DNA of 64,000 nucleotides from Toxoplasma gondii ME49 (taxonomy: Eukaryota > Apicomplexa > Conoidasida > Eucoccidiorida > Sarcocystidae), in contig NC_031474.1 in assembly GCF_000006565.2 (NCBI RefSeq), forward strand, positions 3,011,662-3,075,661, written 5' to 3'. Positions within the stretch are counted from its first letter, which is position 1; the number at the start of each line of letters is the position of its first letter. The position numbers and the translations under genes were made by a program. Shown here piece after piece: positions 22,931 through 35,800 of this stretch. A model generated the notes under the pieces. That model saw nothing but the letters and a program-made list of their open reading frames with translations, was not told the origin of the DNA and made no database searches.

Positions 22931-25900
22931 CTAGTCTTGGAAGAAAGGTTCGTGGACGAGTTGGTCGACAGTTGCGCGTTTCGATAGGTCGGGGTGAAGG
23001 AGTCGAAGGACGATGGACATCACAACTCGGTCTTCAGTTCCGCAGCGGGAGGTTTCGAGGTCTGTCTCTTTCAGGTTGGCGATGTGTGTGGCGATGAGTC
23101 TTGGGTCGGACTTTGCGTTGAACTTTCGGTCGAGGAGGAAGGGGAACCTGTTTCTGCATGCGAGACGGTACGCGCTCACGCCGACTGCCCACGAGTCGCG
23201 TTCGGGACCCATGGACATCCGTCCGTTCTTCAGCGCGCAGGCCATGAGCTCGGGTGAGCTGTAGTCGACCGTGAAGCCTTTGTTGCAGTCCTGGACCTCG
23301 TCGATTGGCGCGAGGTACGCGAAGTCTCCCAGGAACAGGCCGCCATCTCCGCCGACGAGGAAGTTCTGGGGCTTGACGTCGTTGTGGCTGAAGCCGAGCG
23401 CATGCAGCCCCGCAACCAGGCGCACGAGGCTGCGAACGAGCACCCGGAGACCCTCGCGCGTGAAGCGGTCTTGCGCCAGCATGTCCAGCGAGCACTTGAG
23501 CGCGGGGAACATAATCAGCTGGTTATGGAAGAACAGCGGAGTGTCTGGGAAGAGCGCGGGGCTCGCGCGCAGCAGCGTCGGCAGCTTCGCCACGCGTCGC
23601 ACGCTCTGCGGGACTACGAGTCCATGTTTCTGGAACAGGTCACTGTCGGAGATGCCTGTCTCTCTGAGCAGTTTGAACGCCTCCAACTCCTCGTGTACGA
23701 AGCCTTCAAGTGTCTGTCGCACTTCCTCCGGCTTCGCAGATGTCTTCGCCTTCGCCCAGTACATAATCTTCGCGGCATAAGTCACGGAGCGGCTGACTCG
23801 CGCGCTGTCGCCCCGCGGCTCGATCCCCGAACCCCCGCTCTTCTCCACGGCCCCCGACGCGCGCTTCCCCGGGATTCTGCTGCTCCTCTCTGTGTGCTCT
23901 CTGGGCGGTCCGCCGGCCTCGCTCGCCGCGTCCCCATCGACCTTCGCCGCGGGTTCGCCCTCGCGCTCGGCACTGGACAGCTGCCCGGGCTCTGCCTCCA
24001 CGTTCGCCGCGGTGGTCCCCGAGCTCGAGACCTTGTTCCCCGAGGTCGAGACCTTGTTCCCAGAGTTCGACGCAGACGGACTCCCCGAGTTGACGGCGGT
24101 GCCCCCGAACTCACCAGCAGTCGCGTCTGTGGAACTTGGCGAGCTGCGGCGGTGAGCTCCAGAAGCCGAGACGTCGACCAACTCCACGACGACCCCGTAC
24201 GCGCCGAAGCCGAGAACCTTCCCGCGAATGGCCGTCATGGGGGCGAGACGCCCCTCGACGTCCAGGAGCTCGTACCGCTTCCCCTGGTGTATGTACAGCC
24301 CAAGAGCGTTGCCTGCATTGACCTGGGACCTGACCAGGTGCGCCTCGACACGAACCATCTGGGCATGTCCAGAGATGTCTTTGACGCCGGCCTCGAGGTC
24401 CGTCGCCGACAGGCTAGGCAACTCCGGCCATACCCACCCGTCCTGTTCGCGCCACCATTTGTCTGCCTCACCTTCAGAGCTGCCGGCAGAACCCCACATC
24501 CCCGCAGGCCCCGACAGAACCTGCTGCGTCGCGAACAGCTGCGCCCCGAGATTCAACCCACCCCGGTTATGCATGAAAGCGTCCAGAAACGGCGACGAGG
24601 ACAGGAGGCTGGGGGTTTGGGCGAAACCTGAGGCTCCAAACTGCCGCTGCTGGGGCGCGCCCTCCACCAGCAGCGACTTCGCCGGGCCTTGGGAGCTCGC
24701 GGCGCCCAGAACACCGGGACGCCGAAACGCAGAGACGCCCGGATACTGCAGAGACACAAGACCTGCACTAGGGTCGAACCCCGCGCGCAGAGCCCCAGGC
24801 AGCAAACTTGGGCCTCCACGACCTTGCACCTGGTCGCGACGCGCGGGAACCTCGTCGCGGGAAGCCCCGTAGCTCGAAGACCCGTCCCCTGGTGTATGTC
24901 CAGTATGTCCAGCCAAGTTCGCGAGTCGGAGCTGGGCGGCGCGGACTTGGTCGGGGTCCACGCCACTTCGGCCGAGTTGCGGAGGCAAGTGGACATTTGT
25001 GCGGGGGGCAGATGCGAAGTCGGGAAGTCCTTCTCCGTGCTGGTTCGGGTACACGGCGCTGGGGTTTGTCTCCGGAAGCTCGATCGTCGCTGAGACTTCC
25101 CCGTAGAGATCGCCTGCGTCGTTTTCTCGCCTGCGCGGCGCATACGACCCTGCGCGGAAGCCGTACCGAGGCCCTTCGAGGCTCAGTCGATGCGCGCGGT
25201 GCAGAGACTCTGTGTCGGAGAGCTCGCCTTCTTCCTCGTCGTACACGTCGCGCAGCGCATGCCCTTCGTTTCGATAGTTCAGCAAGCGCGCGCGGGGGTC
25301 GAGGGCGAAAGGCGTCGAGGGCCACGGGGTCCCGGGCAAGAGACTGGGTAAGTGCGTGGGGCTCGGAGCCGGCGGCTGGGGACGTCCAGCGGGCGGCAGG
25401 AGCGAGGGCCAGGAGCTCTCTTGGGGAGGTCGGAGGGAAGCGTCCGAGTGAGGCGAGGCACCCCAGCGGGAACTGGCCGTCGCCTTTTGAGTGCCGTTTG
25501 AACTCGAGTGCTGCGGCTTCTCCTCGGTCCACTGGGACGCGTTCCCCTGCTCCGAACGACGTGTCTCGACCCGCCAGGCAGGCTCTGGGTCTGCTTCGGC
25601 CTCCCACCCCGTGGAAAACTGGATCTCCCCCTCGCGGCTGACTCGCGCTGATTCCTCCCGATTTCGTCCGTCTCTTTCCGTGCGTTTCCCTTCGCCTTTT
25701 TCGTCGCGATAAACGTCTGTCGAGCCGCCCGCCGAGCCTGCGGCTGCAGCCGCAGGGTTCACAGAAGCGCGAGCTCCTCCAGACCGGTGCAGCTCGGTTG
25801 CCGCGGTTCCTCTGTCCCAGACGGCCTCCAGCTTGTCGGGTCGAAACGTTTCGTACCCTCCAAACGAACCTGCTTTCATCCCCCCATACGGGAGACTTTC

Positions 25901-26299
25901 TGACACCTGGGAAGGTTGGCGCCCGAGCTCGGAAACCCAGCGCTGCTGGGACTGCGTTCGCGTGATGCGCTCTGAATCGAACAACGGAGACTCGCCTTCT
26001 CTGTCATGCTCTGCGATAGCTTGCGGAATGTGAAGACCCGATGATGAGTAGTCTTGCCGACGCAGCCACACCTCAGCGTCGTTCGACGCGTCCGCCGACC
26101 CGTCGTCGACGGCTTCTCCCTCTTCTCCAGTCGCGTCCGTTGCCAGCACAGACCATGCACTCGCGAAAATGGAAATCAGACAGAAGAGAAGAAACTGGCG
26201 GGCGACGCGCGCAACAAAAGAGGAGAACGAGGTCAAGGGAAGCGAGGCTGAGGGAAACGAAGCCACGGGCCACGCGGCGCTCGGCTGGTAGCCCGCCAT
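22931..26299 (-). CDS. Rhoptry-family (ROPK-like) secreted protein kinase
   Basis: Single exon of 1122 residues ending in TAG at 22931. A hydrophobic stretch at about residues 35-51 (FLLFCLISIFASAWSVL) fits a signal peptide or anchor. About 630 Ser/Pro/Gly-rich, presumably disordered residues follow, with the kinase domain in the C-terminal ~430. Kinase landmarks: glycine loop GFGAYGVVV (about 695), VAIK-type Lys in YAAKIMYW (844), HNDVKPQNFLV for HRD (Asp974), GDFAYLAP for DFG (Asp991, so DFG reads DFA), SSPELM for APE, and RDSWAVGVSAYRLAC. Lys, catalytic Asp and metal Asp are all kept, so activity is plausible. HxDVKxxNF and SWAxGV are typical of coccidian ROPK proteins secreted into the host cell. 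The start is ATG 26299; a longer frame to 26338 begins only with GTG. I cannot assign a ROP number. The kinase fold is certain; the rhoptry location is inferred. Confidence 0.87.
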   Translation of the reverse strand: MAGYQPSAAWPVASFPSASLPLTSFSSFVARVARQFLLFCLISIFASAWSVLATDATGEEGEAVDDGSADASNDAEVWLRRQDYSSSGLHIPQAIAEHDREGESPLFDSERITRTQSQQRWVSELGRQPSQVSESLPYGGMKAGSFGGYETFRPDKLEAVWDRGTAATELHRSGGARASVNPAAAAAGSAGGSTDVYRDEKGEGKRTERDGRNREESARVSREGEIQFSTGWEAEADPEPAWRVETRRSEQGNASQWTEEKPQHSSSNGTQKATASSRWGASPHSDASLRPPQESSWPSLLPPAGRPQPPAPSPTHLPSLLPGTPWPSTPFALDPRARLLNYRNEGHALRDVYDEEEGELSDTESLHRAHRLSLEGPRYGFRAGSYAPRRRENDAGDLYGEVSATIELPETNPSAVYPNQHGEGLPDFASAPRTNVHLPPQLGRSGVDPDQVRAAQLRLANLAGHTGHTPGDGSSSYGASRDEVPARRDQVQGRGGPSLLPGALRAGFDPSAGLVSLQYPGVSAFRRPGVLGAASSQGPAKSLLVEGAPQQRQFGASGFAQTPSLLSSSPFLDAFMHNRGGLNLGAQLFATQQVLSGPAGMWGSAGSSEGEADKWWREQDGWVWPELPSLSATDLEAGVKDISGHAQMVRVEAHLVRSQVNAGNALGLYIHQGKRYELLDVEGRLAPMTAIRGKVLGFGAYGVVVELVDVSASGAHRRSSPSSTDATAGEFGGTAVNSGSPSASNSGNKVSTSGNKVSSSGTTAANVEAEPGQLSSAEREGEPAAKVDGDAASEAGGPPREHTERSSRIPGKRASGAVEKSGGSGIEPRGDSARVSRSVTYAAKIMYWAKAKTSAKPEEVRQTLEGFVHEELEAFKLLRETGISDSDLFQKHGLVVPQSVRRVAKLPTLLRASPALFPDTPLFFHNQLIMFPALKCSLDMLAQDRFTREGLRVLVRSLVRLVAGLHALGFSHNDVKPQNFLVGGDGGLFLGDFAYLAPIDEVQDCNKGFTVDYSSPELMACALKNGRMSMGPERDSWAVGVSAYRLACRNRFPFLLDRKFNAKSDPRLIATHIANLKETDLETSRCGTEDRVVMSIVLRLLHPDLSKRATVDQLVHEPFFQD

Positions 26300-29200
26300 C
26301 GCGGAACGCTCTTCCCTGTCCCCCCCCCCGCCCTCCACGAATCCGGGGAAGAAAAAATAGTGGCGGGCAAGAAAAGACGCAAGATCACGCGCAGCAGAGA
26401 CACTCTAAAAGGCAGAGAACTCACTAGACGGCTCTGCCCAGCATCGAATTTCCGGAGCAAGTTCCTACAGAGCGAGGAAACGACGCTGGACTTCGGGATG
26501 GGCGCGACGGCGACCCAGACGCCAGAGAACAGACGTATGCCCGAGCCACATGAGTGGCGCAGAAACGAAGAAGAGGGCAGGGGTACTGGAAAAGGGAAAG
26601 TTCGCAAACAAGTTCAGAGCGTTTTCGCGATGTGCCGGGACAGCGATACGACGCCCCAGTGATTTGCGGCGTCCCAGCGCGACACTGCGCCTATAACGTG
26701 AAAGCCGCTTGGAGATACACCGGGAAATCGCGCTGGACAAACGGAAGAACAGAGAAATTGTAGACCGAAAAGATCGGAAACGAAAAAGACTTACACGCAA
26801 GTGAAGATGCGCACGCGCAGCCCCCTGAACCAGACTCTCCGGTCAAAACTCGGACTGTGTGCCGCGGGCCCTTCAGCAGCTGGCAGGAATGCCAACAGTT
26901 CGCTTCTGCGCGCATTCACACTTTTTTAGTGAAAATAACGGTCCCGCATGTGTTTCACAGAAGCACTTGTCGTTCATGAAATACAGGGTTTCCTCTATTC
27001 CGCATTGAACTTGAAAAACTCCCGCTGCGGGACTGACGGGCCAAAACGGTGCCGCACATCCCTACCTGCGCGACCAGTTCGTCTCGGGGGCGCGAGTGCC
27101 TTCTCGAGTTCTTGCGATGTTCTTTTCTGGTCCGTTCACAGAACTGCGACGGTTACCGCGAATGCCGAGCTGCCAACAGACGGGCGTCTAGAGTGAGAAA
27201 TGTACGGTGAGAGGGTTCTTTGGAGGTTAGGCAGTCACTGATAACATGCGGATCCAGCTCGAAGGCCACACAAGAGGTCCAGCAAACTCGTCGCGCGAAC
27301 AGAACAGTCGCTCTTGGGAATGGAGCAGCCCGGCACCTCCAGAGGGTTTGTCTGGACACAACGTAACCTCTGCATTTGCGACACCTCCGCGAATTAGTGG
27401 AAGAGACAGAAAAAGATGGAATCTCGACATACAGAGTGTGAGCTCCTTCGGTTGTCCGACGCCCGATACGCGGGGTTGATCCAGCGATCCGCAGGGGTAA
27501 CGCACGAAGTCTCATACAATGTATGACTTTGTTTATTGGCTGCCCCACTGCGTTTCGTTCTCACAGTTAACGGAGACAGTGAGCCTAGCTTGGTCTAGCG
27601 AAGATCTTCATGTTCTTAATGCCGTCTGCGTACGGCGGTAGGACATTGACATCCAACCCTTTTAACCTTCTGAAGATCGGGAACCTAACGTTTGATCTTA
27701 CCTACGCGGAGGGGAAAACCGTCTAGCAGTTAAGCTTGCCACGCAAAAGGGAATCTCAAGAACCCTAAATAGACGCCTTATCAGCGTGCGGAATCTTCCT
27801 GCATTCGCCCTCAGGCATCTGCCACACAGCGGTGAACAAAAAGCGTCGCATACAACACACCGTACACAGCTTTCGAACAGGTGCAGCCTCATTCGTATGA
27901 ACTCACCTAACGGGCTCCATTGTCCGTGCTGCCTGCTTTCTCACTTGATGGATTCCCAGCTTTGTGGTCTTCCTGGCAAAAATAATAACTTTAACTACCC
28001 AGCAGATGCCGTAGTCTAGTCTGTACTGGACCATGTGCATATTCTATGACGGGACGATTTCGGTGGGGTGCAGCTTTGTAAAGATCGTTTCCACTAACGT
28101 ATCGGCGTTCCTTCGAAGCATTTTAATGAAACGCTGTGACTGTTAACTTTCCGTTTTGATACGCATCGAGGCGGAACAGATCACTGGTGTCAGCGATTCC
28201 TTGAACACAACCCAACAAAATCATCTGGTTCTCAGTGCTTGTGCCGACGGAACGGTGCCACTGCATCATTCGCCACCGGCCTTTATATCGAGAGCCCTCT
28301 CCCACCGGGGCAAAACAAAAAAGATTGCATTTGTGCATCTTTCGTCGTCGCCCCTTGCTCACGTGGGCTCGTTCCTCGGCAAAACGTTGGACGTAAGCCA
28401 TTCACGGGCGCTAGTCGAGCGTTTTAATCTGAGTGCCTGCACCGGGTGTTTCCGTTACAAGCAGCTCTGCCCCGCGATCTATATCGAGAGAGTCTTTCAT
28501 ATCCAAGTACAGTCCGTTTTCCCTAGAGCCCTTCCGTTGCAACGAATTAGCGGAAAGTGGAATAGGAAGCCCGAAAATCTCGCTGTCTGCTCCACCCTGC
28601 TTACTGCGTGTTCCGAGCCGCTTTCCTGTAGGAGTGAGTCGCTAGAACTGGACTGGAACAACTTCTTCGTGGAAATACCTTCAGGCCGGAGTTCCTAACG
28701 CTCTTCATACACGACTGTGATGAGCAAACAGGAAGCCATGGTCTGTCCTCAAACGCGGCAGCTGAGCTCAAGTTAACGCCCTTGATCTAACGTGTCTCAC
28801 AAACGACCCCCATCCTAATGGAACGTGGTCCAGACCTCGCTGCTCGGACTGGCACATGGACATCCGCGAGGTTGTAACAAAGATTCGCACTGTCGGCTTT
28901 CGCGACCTTCGAGTGTATATCATGGCTAAAACCCGTCCAAAACAACAAGGGTTCCTGGGGTGCAACCACCGTTTTTAACAGTCCGAATGAAGCTACGGCG
29001 GTGAGATAAGTAGAATCCGTGCTTTTCCTCTCCTCATCTTGAGGGCCGCCACACTGCGACGCATATTCTACTCCAAGCCGTAAATTTACCAAGACTGTGC
29101 ACGGTTGATTCCACAGCTTCACCCAGATGTTTCCCTCTCTCGAAACGAAGAGCAGGCTTCCCCCACTGCGCAACCCTCCGGCGCCCCACGGGAAGATCCG

Positions 29201-29861
29201 CCTAAAGGTGCTCGCCCACGAGTTTGGTAGCCTGTTGGAATTTCAGGAACTGGAACGGCACGAACTGTGGAAGACTTGCGTACCAACTCCACAGAAGCTG
29301 GTTACTTTGCCCACTTTATGTCATCTACTCGCATTTTTACAGATTGTGTGCGCATGGGCGTCGCGCCGCTCGGTCGTGGTACTTTTCCCTGCGGGTGTCA
29401 CCCACCACATAGTGCGATTGCTTTTCTCCGGGCAAAACATTCATACTGGATTGTTCAGCCATTTACCGCGTCTCGCCTGCGACTGTTGTTGCAGTCTTCT
29501 TCGATTCTCTGCAGCCTCGTCTGTCAAGTCCGGTTTTTGTCGAATTTGTTTCCCGTCGACATCCTCGAAGTCGGCGTCTCTTTCTCATCTCTGCTTGCAC
29601 TTGCTTCAACAGTGTCTGCGGTGGTTTCGCGACAGGAACCGCAGAAATTGGATTCACAGCACGTCTGGCGCACCATTGAGAAACACTGTTGTTTGGGTAT
29701 TCCGACGCGTGACGGCAGCCACTGAATCCAGTGTCTGTACACCCGAAACGCTGTGACTCGCGGTACCCTTTCCGGACAACCCACCCGATCACGTCAGTAT
29801 CGCGAACTTCCAGCGGTCGGTTCACATCAGTTCCCCCGATCTTCATTGGAGATTTTTCAAA
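26300..29861. other. Intergenic between divergent rhoptry kinase and PUF60
   Basis: 3.56 kb that should carry two divergent promoters. Unlike the other spacers it has no TA microsatellite, and its purine/pyrimidine skew is weak between about 26950 and 29860. Frames of 180 and 209 codons (28156-28698, 29127-29756, +) exist but show no family motif and no phase-consistent splice partners. Confidence 0.5.
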
Positions 29862-32800
29862 ATGCCAGATCGCAGGTCTCGTAGCAGGAGTAGAAGCCCT
29901 CGACGGGATGACACCCGCGAAGAGGTCAGTTTTACCTCCGATCAGCTCCACGGGAGTACCGGCTTCCGTTGCCCGTCAGTCCCCATCGGCCGCTGCCCGT
30001 GGTGCATTGGCGGGGAATTCGAGAGTATTTCTCTCCTGCCACATCAGCGCGAGTTTGACAGTCATCTCGTCAACGATGCCAAGATGGATTTTGTGCAGAA
30101 ATCCAGATTTCGAAGCGGGGACTGCGGGCTTCAGGGCGACGGCGGGTGCGATGGACTGGCGCTGTTCGGTCGTCGTGCGGGAGTCTGTCACGCCTGAAGG
30201 ACATCCGGAGCACTTAAGCTTTCTTCCAAAAGGCAACACAACCAGCTTATGTACTGGCGTAAATGCGTAAACATACCTTCAGGCGAGGCGCGACTGAACC
30301 CTAAAGTCACGACCAGCGTGACTGTTGTGTGTCTTGCGTGTTCAGAGAAAGCGGAAGAAGCGGACAGGATGGGATGTTGGCGCGGAGGAAGGAGCGACGC
30401 CAACAATACCTGGCTTGGCTGGGACAGGTAAGCCATCAGGCCGACTGTTCGTGCGTCACTGACTGAGGTCTTGAGTGTCGTTGTTCAACGACTGTCTCCG
30501 TCGTTCGTTCGTACGAGCACGCTAAGTGTCCGATGCTTGTTCGCGCCGTGCGTAGATACCAAGCGTCCGTTGTGGACACAACAGAAGGTTTCTCACAGTG
30601 CCGGTGCTGTTCCGTGTGAACTCTTTTGCAGGTCTTGCCGGTTTGGGCGTCACCGCTCTTGCTCAACAGAACAATTTGCTGATGCAGAACTTCCAAAACA
30701 AGGCTGTAAGTGGACTGCGAAATTGACGATTTAGGGGCTTCTGTGGAATTTGGAATCTGTAGCGGTATGGTGTCTCCAGGGACACTGACTTCAGAACCTC
30801 TCTGGGCACTCGAAAAGTGCGACTAGATTTATGTAAACGACGAAAAAAGTCCCGATTTTAGGAGAGCACAAAATTCTCGGTGTCCCGCTGAGGCTTGCTC
30901 ATAAGAGCATGGGTATTTGCAGTGTTCCACATCGCAGTAGAGTAGATCTCAGAACAAGACTGACTTCAAGCGATTTGTGATGTGTTCTCTTCGGTGTATC
31001 GTGCTGCCGAGAGACGACGTAATCGTTGCTTCCGTTTCTCAGCATCCAGAACCACTGTTTCGGTTTTTGCTGTGCGAATTTCAGATGTGCAGGATTTATG
31101 TGGGCAGCTTGGACTACTACTTGACGGAGTTGGAGATCAAGAGTGTTTTCCAGGTACTTGCTCCTTGACTCTTTTCTGTCGGCTTGCCTTCCTTTTTACG
31201 ATTGGAGGAGTAGAACGGGCTGTGAAACGCGTAAAGATGTACTAGGACCACTACTGTGAGTGTCGATAACTGGGTGACTTTTTTTCCTCGGGTTTGTAGA
31301 CACTACGAGTTGGACTCTAGGAGGGCAGGCATGCGGCCTTCTTTAATAAAAAACATCTACGCGGGGCCTTTGCGCGTTCTCTCCAGACGGCGGCTGCCAC
31401 GGAAGGTTTTTTTTGTGCACAAAATGACAAGCTGTTTTTTCGAGTGTTATCTGACATCTGCGTGCAGGCTTTCGGCACCATTGTCTCGGTGGATATGCCG
31501 AAGGAAGGCGACCGCAGCAAGGGCTTCTGCTTCGTTGAATATGCTTCGCCGGAAGCGGCTGAGATGGCTCTGTCGACCATGCAGAACTTTGTCTTGAAAG
31601 GACGGTATGATTTTCTTCGACCCGTCTCCTCGTTTCGATGGCACTTTCTTTTGACGCCTGACTGTGTCTCACACAATATAATGCGCCAATGCTTCTTTGG
31701 GGTGTCTGGTCTGGTACGTGGTCACAAGCCAGGGCTCCACACTTTGCTCGCTTTCTTTATTCTTCTCACGTCCACGACTGCCCCGCTTTCGTTTCTTCAA
31801 CACGAAGTGGGCGGAGTCCATATACAGTTTACGTTTTCAGAATTTACCTTAATGACATGTGCTGTGGTTTAGGATTGCACTGGATGTGCTTCCCGAGTGT
31901 GTGCGTGGACAGTTCAAGCGTTTGTGTTGCACGTCCGTTCTTTTTCTTTTGAGAGCTTCTGTCGCTCGAAATCCCCGCTTCAGGCGTCATTTTCTGTTCT
32001 GTGTCTCTTTCTGCGTATGCTGCTGTGTGTCTCTGCTGTCTGTATGTACACCCGGTCGACTTCGAAAACACCAAACAACCGGGAATCTCTCTCCCGCCTC
32101 CCCGCTGCTCACCGCCCGCGGCTTTTGGAATGCCGGCTTTTTTCCCTGTCTTTGGGCTCTCCTGTTGTGTGTGTGTGTGTGTGTTGCTCCTGCATCTCCC
32201 CTGTCTCTGCCTCCATCTCGCTCTTGCTGCGCACTCTGCTACCCTCTTTTTGCCTCTCTTGGTTATCCGCTCTCTCATTTGTGGCCAGTGTGTAACCGTA
32301 GCGAAGCAAAGGACGCATTTCAGACTGTACACGACGGCTCTCGCCAGTATGCTAGCTAGCTGCGACGCTTCCGTCCTTGCAGTTGACGCGGTCAGCTCCG
32401 TGCGACGTGAATTGCATGCGTCGTGGGTCTTTGAGAGGGCGGTTGCGAGATTGCGTTGCAGACTCAGAGAAGCCGAGGGGAAACTTTCAGCCTGAGTTTT
32501 CGCCAACGACGCAGTGCGTCCTGTCTACAATGCGGGAGTGGCTGTCACAGAGCTGAGAAGACAAGAAACTTTCGGCTCTTCTCTCGCCTTGGTCGTTGAA
32601 CGAAGGACTCCCGTTGTGTGACTGGTATTTTTCCAGGACCATCAAAGTTGGCCGACCTACCGCCGTGGGAACTGGTGGCCAGCAGCTGCAGCGACCGGCT
32701 ATGATGATGCGTGAGTGTTAGGTTTGATTTGTTGGAGGCCGAGTTCTGTCGAAATTCAGAAACTCTGGTTGCTTCACAGTCGTTCGTCCAGTGTGTCTGC

Positions 32801-35800
32801 GACAGCCTTTCTCGGGACGTTCCGCTGACATGGCGTCTTTACCTCGGCAGCGTGTTCGTGCTTCAGATGGAGGTTTGTCCTTGGATCTGTAAAACGAAAT
32901 CCGCTGTTCTCTCCTCTTCCATGGGCGCGTGGCTGACTTTATACCACCAGTTTTTTGACGTCTTTCGCTCTCCTGCTTGAGAGGGTAAAGCACAATTTAG
33001 TTTCGTCTCCGCGACCACGAGTCCCAGTACGATGGTTTTGGTCAAACCCGCATGTGGGGAAGAGTCGTCTTCTCTCGCTGGTGGCGCGAGCTTTTGTTCT
33101 GTTGGATTCTTACTCCCTACGATGCTACGGCGCGTCTAGTGTTCTTGTGTTTTTCCTTCAAGTGAGTGTAAGAAGCATGTTTTGACCTTTTCCGTTTTCT
33201 CAGCGACTGTCGGCTCCGTGGGTGCTGCTGGAGGCCTGACGAGCATGGCAGGAACTTCGCCAGGTTCGATGGTGAACAGCGCGCAGGCGGGCGCCGCTGC
33301 GGCGACGGCCATTCTGGCGGGGCGGACCGGCGCTGCCGACCCCTCCAACTTAGGTCAGAGCAGGAAGTTGTTGGGATTTTTTTCGGGAGTTTAGAAAGAT
33401 TCCAGTCCGTATTACCCGGGTTTCACACAGACGCCGGCAGGTTTTCTTAGGGTGTACTCCGGGATCCTGCTTTCTTTTCCGGACTGCAGAGGCAGAGTTT
33501 GCGGTGATTTTCCCGATCATTTATGTGTGGAGTGGTACCCCTGCTTGGGTCGCATGGTTGGAAAAATCTGAACCATCCTGCGGACGGGGCAGCGGGCTGT
33601 GAAGTCACATTTTTCGAGACTGGCGTTTCGACCTGCGAAATCTGTTTCTCTCTTCTTCCTCGCGTGTTCGCCGGGTCACGTTTGTTCTTTTTACAATGCC
33701 CTCCACTCTCTCGTGTAACTGTATGGAAGGGGCGTCTCTGGGATCCGAGCTGGGCTGTCGAGGGAGGAAGAGTGGGAGCGAGGTTTGAGGTGGATGCCTT
33801 TCATAGCGGGAGGCGCATTCCTAGTCCGTCTGTGTTCGTCAGGAGTGTGTACAGCTCTGGGTCGTGGACCATTTGTAGAGAGAGAGAGCATGTCCTTCTC
33901 ATGGGGCGGCTGAAGGCAGAGACCAGAGTTTCGTGTGGGTCTGCTCGGGTGTTTCTGTGCAGCGGGGCTTCTATCAACAAGTCAGACGGCTGTCTTGACA
34001 CCTGAGCAGCAGCAGATGCAGCAGCAGCTTCTTCAGCAACAGCAGCAGATGGCGAACAACCGAGTATACATCGGCAACGTTCCTTTTGGATTCTCCTCGG
34101 AAGACCTCAAAGTGAGTTCGCGGCGTGTGCTTGAATAATTCTATGTTGTAGCCTGCGATCGCGCGCGCGTTCTGGGAGACCCTCCAAGCGAGTTGTCCGC
34201 GAGAATAGGCCGCGACAAAATGGTCATCCGGTGCAGTTATATTCGTAAACAAAACTTCTGGCATTTTCCAGATCAATTCGGAGTCACTTCGGTAAACGCA
34301 ACGAGGACGTAGACGAACGCGCTGGCTTCACTTGAAAAATGCGTTCTGCGGGAAGACACGTGCAGCATTGCTGAGTGATGTTTTCGAGTGTGTTTGTTCC
34401 GGTCAAAAGTAATTCAAATCGGCGATCGAGGATCCCAACGCATGCATTTTGTGGGAGTGTCACCGACGTTTTCGCGTCGGGAATATGCTGTCCATGCGTT
34501 GCTGTTTTCCTTCACTACGTCAAAAAAGGCGATAGACAAACTCTGAACTATGAGTGGACCTGCTTCGGCGACATGCGAATGACATGCTGAGTGTGTTGGG
34601 CGTCGCGAGCTGCTTTCCGCGAGGGTTTCGTGAAAGCCTTCTTCACCAGGAATTCCGAATCGAGAGAAGTTCGACAGTCGTTTGTCCGTTTCTCAGAAAA
34701 TCTTCGTCGTCTTCGGCCCGATCCTCAGTTGCCAGTTGCTGCCATCGCAAGAAAATCCTCAACAACACAGAGGCTACGGATTCATCGAATATGCGACGGC
34801 GGACGCCGCGAAGCTGGCGATCGAAACGATGAATGGTTTCGAAGTCGCTGGTGAGTCGACGGAGAAGAAACCGTTTGCAGAGACTTCTTAGAGGTGGACA
34901 GAGCGCTCATGGGGCTTCTCAACGTTTCCAGAACGCGAAAGAGGAGATAGCGGTCGATGCACCGCCCTGCTTTAGAGAGTGGGGAAATGCAGTTCATTGT
35001 AAACGCTCTAACAAGACATACGTACATTTTCTTTTACCTAAAGATTTCAGATTAGGTTCTCAAGTTCGGTTGGGGTCCAACTTTGGCAGTTTCACACAAC
35101 GCCTGAGTCCTTCTGCCGCGAGGCAAGATGCTGCAGAGAGGGAGAACGTACACTTGCTCCCTCGTTTTTGCATGCACTGACTGCAGTGCGTGCTCGGCTG
35201 GCCTGCCGGGGAAGCCTCCGTGCTCCGTGGGCGCTGAGGTCTCTTCTCGCCTGTACGCGGACAGCGTTGTGCATAGCATTCGATCTGGGCGTCCTTCAGG
35301 GAACTCGGTGACCCTCCGTTGCATGCCCCAGTTCGTTCTGCTTCCCCGACGTTGGGTTGCATTCGTCTTTGTTTCTCTCGCGCGGGCAGTCTCTCTCCTT
35401 GCCTCGCACGTTTTGCCAGCTTGTGTAGGAAGTGAAGCCCTTTGTTTTTCAGGCGATTTTGAGCGCCTTTTTCCGGCTGTTGCACAAGCGTTTGCGTCTG
35501 CTGCTTTGTTCTTCTGCAGGCAAGCAGCTGAAGGTGAACTTTGCGACGGCGATGCGGAACAGCCCTGTAGTGGCGACTCCTCTCGCGGCCAGTCTGCTTC
35601 CCTCCATGGCAGGTCTTCCGGGGGCCTCGCCCCTGACCGCGGGTCTCGTCCCCGGAGACAGGCCTGCCGCCGGGGCCTTGGGCGCGACCGCGGTCGGAGG
35701 CCTCGCGGGCCTGGGGGCCCCCGCCGCAGCCTCGCCCGCGGCCCCGGCGCCGGGGCTGTCTCCTGCGACGAGTACGGGGACAGGGGCGTCTGCGCCTGCC

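Noticed and set aside
26300..26338. 13 extra residues at the kinase N-terminus
   Set aside because: That frame begins with GTG; the first ATG is at 26299.
28156..28698. 180-codon + frame
   Set aside because: No family resemblance, no plausible context.
29127..29756. 209-codon + frame upstream of PUF60
   Set aside because: No recognisable motif and no phase-consistent link to the PUF60 exons; likely chance frame in a leader or spacer.
33986..33990. Nearer AG acceptor for PUF60 exon 8
   Set aside because: Using it gives a frame that meets TGA within a few codons; 33963 keeps RRM2 in frame.
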